NCBI GenBank assembly: GCA_002364085.1 | Contig: DEXK01000011.1 | Coordinates: 391,863-455,862 of the forward strand | Direction: 5' to 3' | DNA from: Balneolaceae bacterium UBA3186 | GTDB taxonomy: Bacteria; Bacteroidota; Rhodothermia; Balneolales; Balneolaceae | Length of the DNA: 64,000 bases | Shown here: piece by piece, positions 8,008 to 17,902 of the stretch | Layout: each line of letters begins with the position of its first letter | How positions within the stretch are numbered: the first letter of the stretch is position 1 | Made by a program: the position numbers and the translations under genes | Notes under the pieces: model-generated | What the model was told of the DNA's origin: nothing | What the model saw: only the letters and a program-made list of their open reading frames with translations | Database searches by the model: none

Positions 8008-9638
8008 TGCTTAGCAAAAACGAACAAAAAATTCACCGGAGTACAATTTTTCGTCACTTAGATGGAATTGGAACAGCTCCTTCCGCTTTGATCCTTTTTA
8101 AAAAAGGGATTCTTGATTATCTGATAAAAAATGGAGAAGCATCACTATCTGATATCACTGAGAATTTCGAAGCCAATGAAGGATATTTGAATGTTGCTCT
8201 CAGAATACTCGCTTCACAAGGTTGGTTAGTTCAGAATATTGAAAACAGTACTGATAAAATTACTTATTCTGTAACCCATAAGACTGAACTTGCTTGTAAA
8301 TATATACCCCTTTATGAAGACGCGGTAGAGCTGATCAATTATTACGAAGGACTTCATCCCAAAAACTTCGGTGATGTACCCTTATCCAAAATGGGGAAAG
8401 CTTTCTCCGGCTATCAGGAAAGTTATGGTATAGATCAAAGCGTAAAAGGTATTGAAAAAGAGGTACAGCAACAGATTTTAAAACACATTGAAGGAGTTCT
8501 TTTAGGTCCCGTCATTGTTTTTTTGGGGATGAGTGGGATGTTTCACAAATATTTTATGGAAGCAAACTTCCGACCCGAAGAATTCCATGAAGAACCGGAA
8601 AGATTCAAGAAAATCCTTGACATGTTGCGTTATTTGGGATGGTTCAAGGAAAAAAATGGAACATATCAATTTACTGATATTGGACTGTTTTTCGCAAAAA
8701 GAGCCAGTGCATACGGTGTTACCGTTTCTTACCTGCCTATGTTCAGAAATATTGAAGAACTCATTTTCGGAGACCCGGAAAAAATAAGAGATACAAAGCC
8801 CGGTGAACCTGAGAAACATGTGGATCGTGAGATGAATGTTTGGGGCAGCGGAGGAGCACATTCCTCTTATTTTAAAGTTGTGGATGAAATTATAATTGAG
8901 ATTTTTAATCAACCAATTACTGAACAACCCAAGGGTGTGCTCGACATGGGATGTGGTAACGGAGCATTTATTCAACATTTATTCGATGTAATTGAAAAGC
9001 ACACGTTAAGGGGAAAATTGCTGGATGAGCACCCGTTGATACTTGTGGGGTCAGATTACAACGAAGCAGCTTTAAAGATCACAAAAGCCAATCTCATTCA
9101 AGCTGATATATGGGCAAAAGTTATCTGGGGAGATATTGGAAAACCTGATCTGCTTGCCAAAGAATTGATCGAAAACTACGATGTTGATCTTAAAGACCTT
9201 TTGAACGTAAGAACTTTTTTAGATCACAACAGAATATTTGAACAACCTTCGTTTACTACCAAAGACAGAGTAAGTGAATCTACGGGTGCGTTTGCATTTC
9301 GGGGAGAACGCATAAGCAACAACACAATTGAAGATTCTTTACTCGAGCATTTCAAAAAATGGGAGCCTTACATTAAAAAGTTTGGCTTACTGGTTATTGA
9401 ACTTCATACTGTTCCCCCAAATATAACAGCTAATAATCTAGGCAAGACCGCAGCAACAGCGTACGATGCCACTCATGGTTTTTCTGATCAATATATAGTT
9501 GAAGTTGAAGTGTTCAACACAATTATAAAAGAGGCAGGTTTGGTTGCTAATAACAAACTTTGTCGAAAATTCCCAGATACTGATTATGCTACGGTAACCA
9601 TAAATTTATTACAAGGTAAAAACACCACACTTATTTGA
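8007..9638 (+). CDS. Class I SAM-dependent methyltransferase, candidate N-methyl-bacillithiol synthase
   Basis: A 543-aa cytoplasmic enzyme. The SAM-binding motif I, VLDMGCGNG, is at residues 311-319, followed by GSDYNEAALKITKANL (motif II region). The N-terminal 300 residues resemble tandem winged-helix segments (SLSDITENFEANEGYLNVAL; YQFTDIGLFFAKR), the arrangement seen in some O-/N-methyltransferases and AprA-like enzymes. It overlaps bshB1 by one base. Green sulfur bacteria make N-methyl-bacillithiol with a SAM methyltransferase (NmbA, from memory), and the tight coupling to bshB1 makes that role an attractive inference. The enzyme class is clear; the substrate is not. It ends 8 bp inside the convergent suhB-like gene. 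Confidence 0.75.
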   Translation: MLSKNEQKIHRSTIFRHLDGIGTAPSALILFKKGILDYLIKNGEASLSDITENFEANEGYLNVALRILASQGWLVQNIENSTDKITYSVTHKTELACKYIPLYEDAVELINYYEGLHPKNFGDVPLSKMGKAFSGYQESYGIDQSVKGIEKEVQQQILKHIEGVLLGPVIVFLGMSGMFHKYFMEANFRPEEFHEEPERFKKILDMLRYLGWFKEKNGTYQFTDIGLFFAKRASAYGVTVSYLPMFRNIEELIFGDPEKIRDTKPGEPEKHVDREMNVWGSGGAHSSYFKVVDEIIIEIFNQPITEQPKGVLDMGCGNGAFIQHLFDVIEKHTLRGKLLDEHPLILVGSDYNEAALKITKANLIQADIWAKVIWGDIGKPDLLAKELIENYDVDLKDLLNVRTFLDHNRIFEQPSFTTKDRVSESTGAFAFRGERISNNTIEDSLLEHFKKWEPYIKKFGLLVIELHTVPPNITANNLGKTAATAYDATHGFSDQYIVEVEVFNTIIKEAGLVANNKLCRKFPDTDYATVTINLLQGKNTTLI

Positions 9639-10428
9639 AATGCTGATCTATCTGAGTTTGTAAAAACTGAACCATATCGGCATTACCTGCAATTATACTT
9701 TTTCCGAATAACCAGTCTTCTCCATTATTCCAATCTGTTACCAACCCACCGGCTTCTTGAATGATCAATGCTCCGGCTGCTACATCCCACGGACTCAGTC
9801 CATATTCAAAAAAGCCGTCAAATCTTCCTGATGCTACACAGCACAAATCATAAGAAGCAGCTCCTGGTCTTCTGATTCCATGTGTATTTTGCATCAAATT
9901 GCGTAATAAGTTCAAGTATTTGTCAACATCTTTGAAGGCTGTGTATGGAAATCCTGTGCCTATCAAAGATGTTGATGGATCAGATGTTTTTGAAACTCTT
10001 ATTTCTTTTCCATCAAGAAAAGCCCCTTCTCCTGCTATTGCCCAAAACAGTTCGCCTTTTGCAACTTCTTTAATCAATCCAACTTTTGGAACACCATCTA
10101 CCCACAAAGCAATAGAAATACAATAAACAGGAAAACCATGTGCAAAATTAGTGGTTCCGTCGATCGGATCTATGATCCAAACCCTTCCATCCGGCAATTT
10201 GGTTTTTGTATTGGATTCTTCAGCTAAAAACTCATCCACTGGAAATGCTTTCTTTATTGTACTGATGATTTCTTTTTCTGAAGCCACGTCTGCTTCTGTT
10301 ACCAGATCATTTTTTCCCTTCAGTCTTACACTAAATGACTCCGAAGTAGAATAATTACGTATAATTTCAGAAGCTTTTTCCGCTGCTTCTTTAGCTACTT
10401 TTAGATCTTCAGAATAATTATATACCAC
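9631..10428 (-). CDS. Inositol monophosphatase family protein (SuhB-like)
   Basis: Mg-dependent phosphatase of 265 aa, with the family's metal-binding motifs: EES (about 70-72), IDPIDGTTNF (about 86-95) and WDVAAGALIIQEAGG near the C-terminus. It probably dephosphorylates inositol-1-phosphate or a related sugar phosphate; some family members act on 3'-phosphoadenosine 5'-phosphate, fructose-1,6-bisphosphate or histidinol phosphate. The frame has no early ATG; it starts at a GTG (10428). It runs convergently with the methyltransferase (8-bp overlap of the ends) and divergently from rpiB. Confidence 0.88.
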   Translation of the reverse strand: MVYNYSEDLKVAKEAAEKASEIIRNYSTSESFSVRLKGKNDLVTEADVASEKEIISTIKKAFPVDEFLAEESNTKTKLPDGRVWIIDPIDGTTNFAHGFPVYCISIALWVDGVPKVGLIKEVAKGELFWAIAGEGAFLDGKEIRVSKTSDPSTSLIGTGFPYTAFKDVDKYLNLLRNLMQNTHGIRRPGAASYDLCCVASGRFDGFFEYGLSPWDVAAGALIIQEAGGLVTDWNNGEDWLFGKSIIAGNADMVQFLQTQIDQHFK

Positions 10429-10523
10429 AGAATATATTGTTTAGGGATTTACAAATTGAGTTCTTTAAACTAAGTGAAATTTTAGAGATATTTGAGCTAA
10501 TCATTTCACAAAAAAATAACCCA

Positions 10524-10964
10524 ATGATCATACCCTTAGCCAGCGATCATGCAGGATATCATGGTAAAGAAACTGTTAAAAAAATATTAGAGGAAATGGG
10601 ACATACTCCTGTTGATTTTGGAACTCATTCTGAAGACTCTGTTGATTATCCAGATTTTGCAGTTCAGGTAGCTAAAAGAGTTAATGACGGTGAATATGAT
10701 CAGGGAATATTGGTATGCGGAAGCGGACAGGGCGTTTGCATGACAGCAAATAAATACCCAAAAGTTAGAGCTGGTTTGGTTTATTCAAACAACTCTGCAC
10801 AAATGACCCGCTTACATAATAATGCAAATATAATGTGTTTACCCGGACGCGAGCTAAGCGAAGACCAACTTAAAGAAATTGTAACAACTTGGTTAGAAAC
10901 CAAGTTTGAAGGCGGGCGACATGAACGTCGTGTAAATAAAATTGAAACCCTTACGCAAAAGTAA
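10524..10964 (+). CDS. rpiB: Ribose-5-phosphate isomerase B
   Basis: Interconverts ribose-5-phosphate and ribulose-5-phosphate in the pentose phosphate pathway. I place the start at ATG 10524, giving 146 aa, the usual RpiB length, and beginning directly with [14 protein letters not shown]; an in-frame TTG at 10437 would add 29 residues of unrelated sequence. Diagnostic features are SDHAG near the N-terminus, the catalytic-cysteine loop [11 protein letters not shown], and [12 protein letters not shown]. The stop is 7 bp before the glyA start, so the two genes are co-transcribed. Confidence 0.93.
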   Translation: MIIPLASDHAGYHGKETVKKILEEMGHTPVDFGTHSEDSVDYPDFAVQVAKRVNDGEYDQGILVCGSGQGVCMTANKYPKVRAGLVYSNNSAQMTRLHNNANIMCLPGRELSEDQLKEIVTTWLETKFEGGRHERRVNKIETLTQK

Positions 10965-10971
10965 CTCCCGA

Positions 10972-12270
10972 ATGAAATCATTAAAACAGCAAGATCCCGC
11001 AGTCTTTGAGCAACTCGAAAAAGAAACGAACAGGCAAAATTTTAATCTCGAACTAATCGCCTCAGAAAACTTTGCTTCTAAAGCAGTAATGGAAGCATCA
11101 GGCAGTGTTTTAACCAATAAATATGCCGAAGGTTATCCAGGAAAGAGATACTACGGCGGTTGCGAATATGCCGATGTTGTAGAAGATATTGCCCGAGATA
11201 GAGCGAAAGAGCTATTTAATGCAGAATGGGTTAACGTTCAACCTCACTCTGGAGCAACTGCTAACGCAGCTGTTTATCTTGCTTTCATGAAACCAGGTGA
11301 CACTTTACTAGGATTTGATCTTTCTCATGGTGGACACCTCACACATGGATCTCATGTAAATTTCTCAGGCATTTATTTTAAGCCTGAATTTTACGGCGTT
11401 GAAAAAGAAACCGGTAGACTTGATTACAATAAAATCCGTGAAAAAGCTAAAGCCGTAAAACCAAAAATGATCTCAATTGGTGCCTCTGCTTATTCCAGAG
11501 ATTATGATTACGAAGCTTTCAGAAGCATTGCTGATGAAGTAGGAGCTTTTCTGTGGATGGATATGGCTCACACAGCCGGGTTGATCGCCACCGGAAATTT
11601 AAAAAATCCTCTACCTCATGCACATGTTGTTACTACAACAACTCATAAAACCTTACGCGGACCAAGAGGTGGAATGATCTTGATCGGTAAGGATGGGGAA
11701 AACGAACTAGGAGTTATTGCACCTAAATCAGGAAGAGTAAAAAACTGGAGCGAAGTGTTGGATTCTGCTGTTTTCCCCGGAACGCAAGGTGGACCTTTGA
11801 TGCATATCATTGCTGCCAAAGCAGTGGCTTATGGTGAAGCTTTAAATGAGGATTTCAAAGATTACCAGACACAGGTACAAAAGAATGCATCCGCAATGTC
11901 GGCACAATTCGTGGAAATGGGCTATGAAATCGTAAGTGGTGGAACTGATAATCATTTAATTCTTATTGATCTAAGAAATAAGGGAGTAACCGGAAAAATA
12001 GCTGAAGAAGCCCTAGGTAAAGCGGCTATTACAGTGAACAAAAATATGGTTCCATTTGATACTGAAAGTCCCTTTGTAACTTCCGGAATCAGAATTGGTT
12101 CTCCGGCTATGACCACCCGTGGATTTAAAGAAGAAGAATTCAGACAAGTGGCTATCTTAATAGACAAAGTGATACAAAATCCAAACGATGAATCTGTTCA
12201 TGCATCAGTAACAAATGAAGTAAAATCGCTTTGTGAAAATTTCCCGCTTTATGATTTTGTAACGGTTTAA
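10972..12270 (+). CDS. glyA: Serine hydroxymethyltransferase
   Basis: PLP enzyme converting serine and tetrahydrofolate to glycine and methylene-tetrahydrofolate. From ATG 10972 ([12 protein letters not shown]) it is 432 aa, close to the E. coli enzyme; an earlier ATG at 10942 would overlap rpiB by 23 bp. Motifs include [24 protein letters not shown], the PLP-lysine loop [14 protein letters not shown], and [17 protein letters not shown] near the end. It lies 7 bp after rpiB and 9 bp before tatC. Confidence 0.97.
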   Translation: MKSLKQQDPAVFEQLEKETNRQNFNLELIASENFASKAVMEASGSVLTNKYAEGYPGKRYYGGCEYADVVEDIARDRAKELFNAEWVNVQPHSGATANAAVYLAFMKPGDTLLGFDLSHGGHLTHGSHVNFSGIYFKPEFYGVEKETGRLDYNKIREKAKAVKPKMISIGASAYSRDYDYEAFRSIADEVGAFLWMDMAHTAGLIATGNLKNPLPHAHVVTTTTHKTLRGPRGGMILIGKDGENELGVIAPKSGRVKNWSEVLDSAVFPGTQGGPLMHIIAAKAVAYGEALNEDFKDYQTQVQKNASAMSAQFVEMGYEIVSGGTDNHLILIDLRNKGVTGKIAEEALGKAAITVNKNMVPFDTESPFVTSGIRIGSPAMTTRGFKEEEFRQVAILIDKVIQNPNDESVHASVTNEVKSLCENFPLYDFVTV

Positions 12271-12279
12271 GAGACAGAT

Positions 12280-13125
12280 TTGGCTGAACGACAAATAATG
12301 CAAAAAAATCTTCCGAAAGCCCCTAAGGTTGAGGATCGCACCAAAGAAATGTCATTTCTGGAGCATTTGGAAGAACTTCGCTGGAGAATCATTAAAGGGA
12401 TGGCCGGCGTTCTCTTTGGTGTAATTATAGCTTTCTTTTTCTCTGATTTTTTTGTGAATGATGTCTTATTAGGTCCTACAAAGTCCACATTCTTTATGTA
12501 TGATCTGATCCGTATTGACGCCATTGATCTTACCTTACAGAGTAGAAGACTCCCTGGTCAGTTTTTTACTTTTTGGGGAGTACTTTTTGTAGTTGGGTTT
12601 GTAATCGGCTCTCCCGTTTTCTTTTACCAGATATGGTCATTTATTGAACCCGCGTTTGAAGTAACCACTAAACGCAAAACTATACTAACTGCATTCTTTA
12701 TAACACTGTTTTTTGGTATCGGTATTTCTTTTGGATATCTCATACTTGTACCGTTTGCACTTCAATTTTTTACTCAATTTCAGATCTCAGAAGTAATAAG
12801 AAATGATTTTGATATTAACGCTTATTTCAGTTCACTCACAACTTGGGTAATTTCCTGTGGTATGATCTTTCAAATACCAATAATAAGTTATTCTTTAAGT
12901 AAGATTGGATTACTTACCCCCGATTTGCTTAGAAAATTCAGAAGGCATGCTGTAGTTGCAAGTTTGATATTAGCTGCATTCCTGACTCCTCCTGACCCTG
13001 TTTCTCAAATCTTAATTGGTATACCGCTTTTGTTACTATATGAATTTTCAATCATGATAAGTCGGTTTGCCGTTAAACAAAGAAAGAAAAAATTAGAAAA
13101 AGCATTTTCCGATGATGAGGATTAA
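12280..13125 (+). CDS. tatC: Sec-independent protein translocase TatC
   Basis: Core polytopic subunit of the twin-arginine translocase, which moves folded proteins across the inner membrane. It is 281 aa from TTG 12280; an ATG at 12298 giving 275 aa is an equally plausible start. The N-terminal MSFLEHLEELRWRI motif and six hydrophobic segments are typical. A loop insertion near residues 68-95 (LTLQSRRLPGQFFTFWGVLF) is larger than in E. coli but common in Bacteroidota TatC. The terminal FLTPPDPVSQ stretch is a hallmark. tatA/tatB are not in this window. It follows glyA by 9 bp. Confidence 0.95.
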   Translation: MAERQIMQKNLPKAPKVEDRTKEMSFLEHLEELRWRIIKGMAGVLFGVIIAFFFSDFFVNDVLLGPTKSTFFMYDLIRIDAIDLTLQSRRLPGQFFTFWGVLFVVGFVIGSPVFFYQIWSFIEPAFEVTTKRKTILTAFFITLFFGIGISFGYLILVPFALQFFTQFQISEVIRNDFDINAYFSSLTTWVISCGMIFQIPIISYSLSKIGLLTPDLLRKFRRHAVVASLILAAFLTPPDPVSQILIGIPLLLLYEFSIMISRFAVKQRKKKLEKAFSDDED

Positions 13126-13233
13126 CCTTTTTTAAGTTTCTTACTAATAATCCTTTTATCTTTTGATGTACTAAAAATCACATTTCTGTGTTATACAGTA
13201 CGAAATTAAAATCAAACACACTTACTTACACTT

Positions 13234-13707
13234 TTGAATCTTAGAAACACTTTTTTCGGCATAATCCTTTTATCATTTATTACTTCATGTGGCGGTGACG
13301 ATCCCTTTTTATTTCAAGACGATTTTTCTACGGTTCCCGAACAATTTTCTACTTCCGGAGTTACTCCAGATACTACAGAAACCGGTTTAATTTTTTATGA
13401 ATTAGAAGTAGGCACTAGTTTAGATAGTGTAACAATTCGTGATGTAGTTGCGGTTTACTACACCGGCAGAACTACTGATAACGAAGTTTTTGATAGTTCT
13501 TACAAGAATGGCCGTACCGATCCAACTAACTTTGAAGTAGCAAATCCTTCTCTTGTCGATGGTTTTTCGGAAGGTTTATTAGGTATGAAAGAAGGCGGAA
13601 GAAGAGTTTTGGTTATTCCCCCTGAACTGGGTTATGCAGGAACAAGTAATAGCTTAAGAGAAGATACTTTGGTATTTGATGTTGAATTAGGTACGATCTT
13701 CTTTTAA
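13234..13707 (+). CDS. FKBP-type peptidyl-prolyl isomerase lipoprotein
   Basis: A 157-aa exported lipoprotein starting at TTG 13234. The N-terminus NLRNTFFGIILLSFITSCGG carries a lipobox ending in Cys19, so the mature protein is lipid-anchored. Residues about 48-157 form one FKBP domain: VAVYYTGRTTDNEVFDSS, LVDGFSEGLLGMKEGGRRVL, and IPPELGYAG. It would speed proline isomerisation in periplasmic or surface proteins. The last 21 bp overlap the convergent alr gene, so the two 3' ends share sequence and no separate terminator is visible. Confidence 0.9.
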   Translation: MNLRNTFFGIILLSFITSCGGDDPFLFQDDFSTVPEQFSTSGVTPDTTETGLIFYELEVGTSLDSVTIRDVVAVYYTGRTTDNEVFDSSYKNGRTDPTNFEVANPSLVDGFSEGLLGMKEGGRRVLVIPPELGYAGTSNSLREDTLVFDVELGTIFF

Positions 13708-14760
13708 ATATCTTCTGGAAATTCTGTTGTTCAAACTTGTTGTAACCTCATAAGGTATGGTTTGAAGTACTTTAGCCCATTTCTTGGGGCTAAGTTCATC
13801 TCCCCTGAAAAGATAAACCATATCTCCTCTCTTGAATGAATTGTGAGGAGAATATACTCCGAAATAATCCATACTTATTCGGCCTACTTGTTGAATCATT
13901 TCTCCATTTATCAGAACATTAAATTTACCACCTAACAATCTTTGAATACCATCGGAATATCCAATCGGTATTGTTCCTACAATTCCATCCTCAGGTGCTT
14001 TCCAAGTTTCCCCATAACCTACCGGATCTCCTTTCTTAACGGATCTGGTTTGCATAACATAAGATTTCCATTCTATAATAGGTGTAAGGTCTGAAGATTC
14101 AGATTCACCAGCCATATATCCATACAAGCACACTCCGGGTCTTACTGCATCGAATTGAATATCAAGATCCTGATAATAGAAGATAGCCCCTGTATTAGCA
14201 GTGTGCTTTATCAGATGATCAGGAAATTGTTTGATGATAGAATTAAATCGTGCCAACTGCTTTAGAACACTCTCATTTTCCGGTTCATCTGCTGATGAAA
14301 AATGAGTATAAATACCTGTGCAATTAAGAGTATTATATGTTTTGAATAAACTCAGTGTTGATTCAATATCTTCCAATGAGATTCCCAATCTTCTCATTCC
14401 TGTGTCAAAATTGAGATGGTAATCTGTTCCTTCTTTCAAAATTTCAAATGTCGAAATATCTGAAACAGTAGCAGTAATACTATATTCCAGATATTTTTCA
14501 GCATCTTCTTTTTCCGGAACTTCAAATACAAGTATTGGGAGTTCTATTCCGTTCTCTCGAAGTTCTATCGCTTCTGGTAATGTAGCTACACACAACCAAT
14601 CTACTTGTGTTGATAAATGCTTTGCTATAGGAACTGCTCCATGACCATAAGCATTATCCTTAATCACTGCCATTATTTTAATCTCAGGCTTTAACCTTCT
14701 CTTTATGGCTTCAACATTACTATCTAATTTTGATAGATCAACAATAATTTCTGATCTCAA
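13687..14760 (-). CDS. alr: Alanine racemase
   Basis: PLP-dependent racemase of 357 aa that makes D-alanine for peptidoglycan. The PLP-lysine is Lys34 in VIKDNAYGHG (an Asp replaces the common Ala after Lys), and the second-face motif GRISMDYFGVY is present, as is GYSDGIQR. The start is a TTG at 14760. The gene lies 12 bp downstream of the FAD oxidoreductase, so they may share a transcript without an obvious functional link. This is the stand-alone form, not the MurF-Alr fusion found in many Bacteroidota. Confidence 0.93.
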   Translation of the reverse strand: MRSEIIVDLSKLDSNVEAIKRRLKPEIKIMAVIKDNAYGHGAVPIAKHLSTQVDWLCVATLPEAIELRENGIELPILVFEVPEKEDAEKYLEYSITATVSDISTFEILKEGTDYHLNFDTGMRRLGISLEDIESTLSLFKTYNTLNCTGIYTHFSSADEPENESVLKQLARFNSIIKQFPDHLIKHTANTGAIFYYQDLDIQFDAVRPGVCLYGYMAGESESSDLTPIIEWKSYVMQTRSVKKGDPVGYGETWKAPEDGIVGTIPIGYSDGIQRLLGGKFNVLINGEMIQQVGRISMDYFGVYSPHNSFKRGDMVYLFRGDELSPKKWAKVLQTIPYEVTTSLNNRISRRYLKEDRT

Positions 14761-14772
14761 CTATTCACTCCT

Positions 14773-16368
14773 TTAAAACCACTTCTTTTTGTGTTTATTT
14801 AATATCACTGTAGCTGCATTTAATCCTGCTGCTCCAAAAACCCCTCCTCCCGGATGACATGAAGCACTGGATAAATACAGATTCTCGATCGGTGTTTCAT
14901 ATTGGCTCATTTCAGGAATTGGGCGAAACATAAACATCTGATCAAAACTCATTTCAACATGCATTACATTTCCGCGAAGCAAACCGTGTTTACGTTCAAT
15001 ATCCAACGGAGACTGAATATACCAATCTATGAGTTTATCTTTCATATTGGGAGCGTAATCTACTACAACATCGTAAATTTTTTGGGCCTCTTTTTCTCTG
15101 ATGTCATCCCAGTTCATCCCGTTTGCAAGTTCATAAGGATGCCACTGAGCCCACACAAACATAGTGTGGTTACCATCGATAGCTACATCTGGATCAATAG
15201 CAGAAAATGTCATTGCTAATGCAGCTGGTTTTTCCGGTGGAAACCCTTTGGTGTAATCACCAATTGCATTTTTCATGTATTGTACTGATGGAGCCAACAA
15301 CTGAATTCCATTGTGAATGTATGGATCTTCAGGAGCGGCAATGTATTGAGGCAGTTCTTTTACAGCGCAACGAATCACCATCCCAAAACCATTACCAACG
15401 TGAATATTTTTTACTTTTTGAAATAGAGAATCATCCAGATGATCCCGCCCGACCATTTTCATCATGGTTGTTTGCACATGTGCGTTAGAGACTATGATCT
15501 CTGCTCTGAATTCCTCTCCGCTTTCTGTTCTGGCACCAAATGCTTTGCCATTTTCAATCAGGACCTTTTCTACAGGATGGTCTGATTTTACTTCTCCGCC
15601 ATGTGTTTCAATGAAATTTTTCATAGCCTGAGTGAGCATCCCACTCCCTCCTCTTGGATGTTTGGCTCCGCTTTCATGAAGCATGGATTGCCATCCCACA
15701 AAATCCCCTGTAGCAGAATGATCAGGCAACGGACCAGATTGAGCCGCAAACCAAAGTAAAGCGGCCTTCATGTACGGATTTTCAAATGAGTCCTCTACTA
15801 CTTTTCCATAGCTGGATAATATCTTTTGCAATCCCGAAACCTGTTCTCCTTTTTTGAACATTGCACCATCTTTGATCTGATTGAGTGCCATTTCTGCAAA
15901 AATATTCTTTGTAGAAGGTGGTGTTGTAAAGATCTTAAGAACCCCTTTGTTGATCTTCCCCCAAAATTCCACAAACTCTTTATAGTTCTTAACGTCTTCA
16001 GGAGCTACTTTAGAAATAGATTCTAACGTTCTGTCCAGATCTTTAAAAAAATGAATAACGCCTTTTCCTGTTGGCACCGGATACGACATGATCGGGTCCA
16101 TTTCAATATACTCGAGTCCATATTTTTCAAGTTCTAGATCTTCAATAATGCCCGTTTGATGGATCATAATATGAACAGAAGATCCTACATCCATCCTGAA
16201 ACCATTAGGATTTTCACCCGACTTAAACATCGTTTCTGTACGAACTGCCCCACCTATTGTGCCACACTTTTCCAGAACTAAAACTTTTTTTCCTGCCTTA
16301 GCTAAATAACATCCGGTGGTAAGTCCATTATGCCCAGAACCAATAATTATTGCATCGTATTTATTCAT
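14773..16368 (-). CDS. FAD-dependent oxidoreductase, CrtO/PYROXD2-like
   Basis: A 531-aa flavoprotein. I start it at ATG 16368 (MNKYDAIIIGSGHNG), because the dinucleotide-binding motif GSGHNG should lie near the N-terminus; the frame extends 11 codons upstream. It continues with LVLEKCGTIGGAVRTE and ends with the FAD-contacting SCHPGGGVFGAAGLNAA. This pattern matches the phytoene-desaturase/CrtO superfamily and particularly the PYROXD2 branch, which is not necessarily carotenoid-specific. No other carotenoid gene is nearby, so I do not assign a substrate. Confidence 0.85.
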   Translation of the reverse strand: MNKYDAIIIGSGHNGLTTGCYLAKAGKKVLVLEKCGTIGGAVRTETMFKSGENPNGFRMDVGSSVHIMIHQTGIIEDLELEKYGLEYIEMDPIMSYPVPTGKGVIHFFKDLDRTLESISKVAPEDVKNYKEFVEFWGKINKGVLKIFTTPPSTKNIFAEMALNQIKDGAMFKKGEQVSGLQKILSSYGKVVEDSFENPYMKAALLWFAAQSGPLPDHSATGDFVGWQSMLHESGAKHPRGGSGMLTQAMKNFIETHGGEVKSDHPVEKVLIENGKAFGARTESGEEFRAEIIVSNAHVQTTMMKMVGRDHLDDSLFQKVKNIHVGNGFGMVIRCAVKELPQYIAAPEDPYIHNGIQLLAPSVQYMKNAIGDYTKGFPPEKPAALAMTFSAIDPDVAIDGNHTMFVWAQWHPYELANGMNWDDIREKEAQKIYDVVVDYAPNMKDKLIDWYIQSPLDIERKHGLLRGNVMHVEMSFDQMFMFRPIPEMSQYETPIENLYLSSASCHPGGGVFGAAGLNAATVILNKHKKKWF

Positions 16369-16447
16369 ACTCCAAAGATAAAATGAATTGATTGAAACCA
16401 AAGATTTATTAAGTTGTTTCTGTATAATTTTAGTTCCATAGTACTAC

Positions 16448-17296
16448 ATGAAAATCGGAAAATTCGAAATAGAGCATTTAAGTGAAGGTATTTTCGAGGC
16501 CTTTGAAGATGGGTCATTTCAAAAGGTGGATTCTGAAACCATTACAGGATCGTTTGAAGATAGTTATGGCACAAATCTTACAGCTAAGATTGGTATCGAT
16601 CCAATTTTAATCAAAACAGGCAAACAAAATATTTTAGTAGACACAGGATTAGGTTGGGGGCTTGATTCTAAAAGTTCTTATCTGAATACTTCGAATTTAA
16701 AAACCAATTTGGATATTTTTGGTATAACACCAGAAGATATTACACATGTAGTTCTAACTCATTTACACTTTGATCATGCCGGAGGTTCAACTTATGTTGA
16801 TGACTCCACAAGTACTCAACCTACCTTACCATATGCTAATTACTTTGTGCAAAAAAAAGAATGGGCATTTGCTTTACAACAAGTAGCACAAGATCAGCTT
16901 CAAAAAGGTGGACATTATAATCTCGATGAATTCTACAAACTGGCAGCGGAAGAAAGGTTAGTATATATTGTGGATGCTCATTTTGAACTTGCTCCCGGAA
17001 TTGAGCTTATAAGAACCGGAGGACATACCCCTGGTCATCAAATAGTTAAAATTCACAGTGAAAGTGAAACAGCCTACATTCTTGGTGATCTTGTTCCTAA
17101 TGAGAACCATTTGAATTACTATGCCATGAAGCAAATGGATGTAGAACCTCTTCAATCCAAGAAAGTGAAAACACTTTTACTTAGAAGAGCTTATGAAGAA
17201 AATGCAATATTACTCTTTTATCACTCAATTCATGCTAAAGCTGGTCGACTATTGAAAGATGTGGACCGAAAATACATACTCGAAGATGTCAGATAA
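16448..17296 (+). CDS. MBL-fold metallo-hydrolase
   Basis: A 282-aa cytoplasmic protein with the metallo-beta-lactamase zinc motif HLHFDHAGG (about 107-115) and further ligands in GGHTPGHQ and ILGDLVP. Together these define a dinuclear-metal hydrolase of the general MBL family (lactonase/glyoxalase-like). No signal peptide. Its promoter lies in the 79-bp gap shared with the divergent oxidoreductase; a TATAAT sequence is visible at 16423-16428, without a well-spaced -35. The substrate is unknown. Confidence 0.88.
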   Translation: MKIGKFEIEHLSEGIFEAFEDGSFQKVDSETITGSFEDSYGTNLTAKIGIDPILIKTGKQNILVDTGLGWGLDSKSSYLNTSNLKTNLDIFGITPEDITHVVLTHLHFDHAGGSTYVDDSTSTQPTLPYANYFVQKKEWAFALQQVAQDQLQKGGHYNLDEFYKLAAEERLVYIVDAHFELAPGIELIRTGGHTPGHQIVKIHSESETAYILGDLVPNENHLNYYAMKQMDVEPLQSKKVKTLLLRRAYEENAILLFYHSIHAKAGRLLKDVDRKYILEDVR

Positions 17297-17317
17297 GTTT
17301 ACAGAGTTCCATAGATC

Positions 17318-17860
17318 ATGAATAAAAGAAATCGCGTTTTTATTGCAACAAGTTTGGATGGCTACATAGCAGACAAAAATCATGGTATTGAGTGGTTAGA
17401 AACCTTCCCCATTCCCAAAAATATAGATATGGGATATACCGCATTTACCTCTGAAATTGATGCATTGGTAATGGGCAGAAACTCATTCGAAAAAGTCCTT
17501 AGTTTTGACATCGACTGGCCATATGATAAACCTGTGTTTGTTCTAAGCAATACGTTAACTGAAATACCAGTAGGTTTAAATGAACAAGTATATTTTTTAA
17601 AAGGAACATTAGAAGAAATTCTTAAACAAATTCACTCAAAAGGTTATTACAACCTTTATATTGATGGTGGGATCACTATTCAAAACTTCTTAAAAAATGA
17701 TCTTATTGACGAAATGATCATAACAATTATTCCGGTTATTTTAGGTGATGGTGTACCATTATTTTCTAAAATGTCTACCCAGTTGAAGTTTGAATGTATC
17801 GAATCAAAACTTTTTCTGGACAAGATTGTTCAAAATCATTTTGTTAGATCAAAAGATTAA
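17318..17860 (+). CDS. Dihydrofolate reductase family protein (RibD C-terminal-like)
   Basis: A 180-aa protein resembling the RibD C-terminal/DHFR-like fold: VFIATSLDGYIAD at the N-terminus, ALVMGRNSFEKVL, PVFVLSNTL, and LYIDGGITIQNFL plus IITIIPVILGDGVPLF at the C-terminus. These stand-alone proteins bind NADPH, but most have no known substrate; this is not the true folate enzyme. It lies 21 bp after the MBL gene on the same strand and 42 bp before the isoaspartyl peptidase gene. Confidence 0.85.
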   Translation: MNKRNRVFIATSLDGYIADKNHGIEWLETFPIPKNIDMGYTAFTSEIDALVMGRNSFEKVLSFDIDWPYDKPVFVLSNTLTEIPVGLNEQVYFLKGTLEEILKQIHSKGYYNLYIDGGITIQNFLKNDLIDEMIITIIPVILGDGVPLFSKMSTQLKFECIESKLFLDKIVQNHFVRSKD

Positions 17861-17902
17861 AAACACCTGATTTCTATATCACTAATTCCCTATTATTGAT
17901 AT

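Noticed and set aside
8502..8978. Minus-strand open frame of 158 codons opposite the methyltransferase gene
   Set aside because: The plus-strand frame carries a coherent protein with a SAM motif. The antisense product has no domain and no start context.
14773..16368. Carotenoid biosynthesis gene (phytoene desaturase)
   Set aside because: The match is to the wider CrtO/PYROXD2 branch, and no carotenoid neighbour is present, so a specific carotenoid role is not supported.
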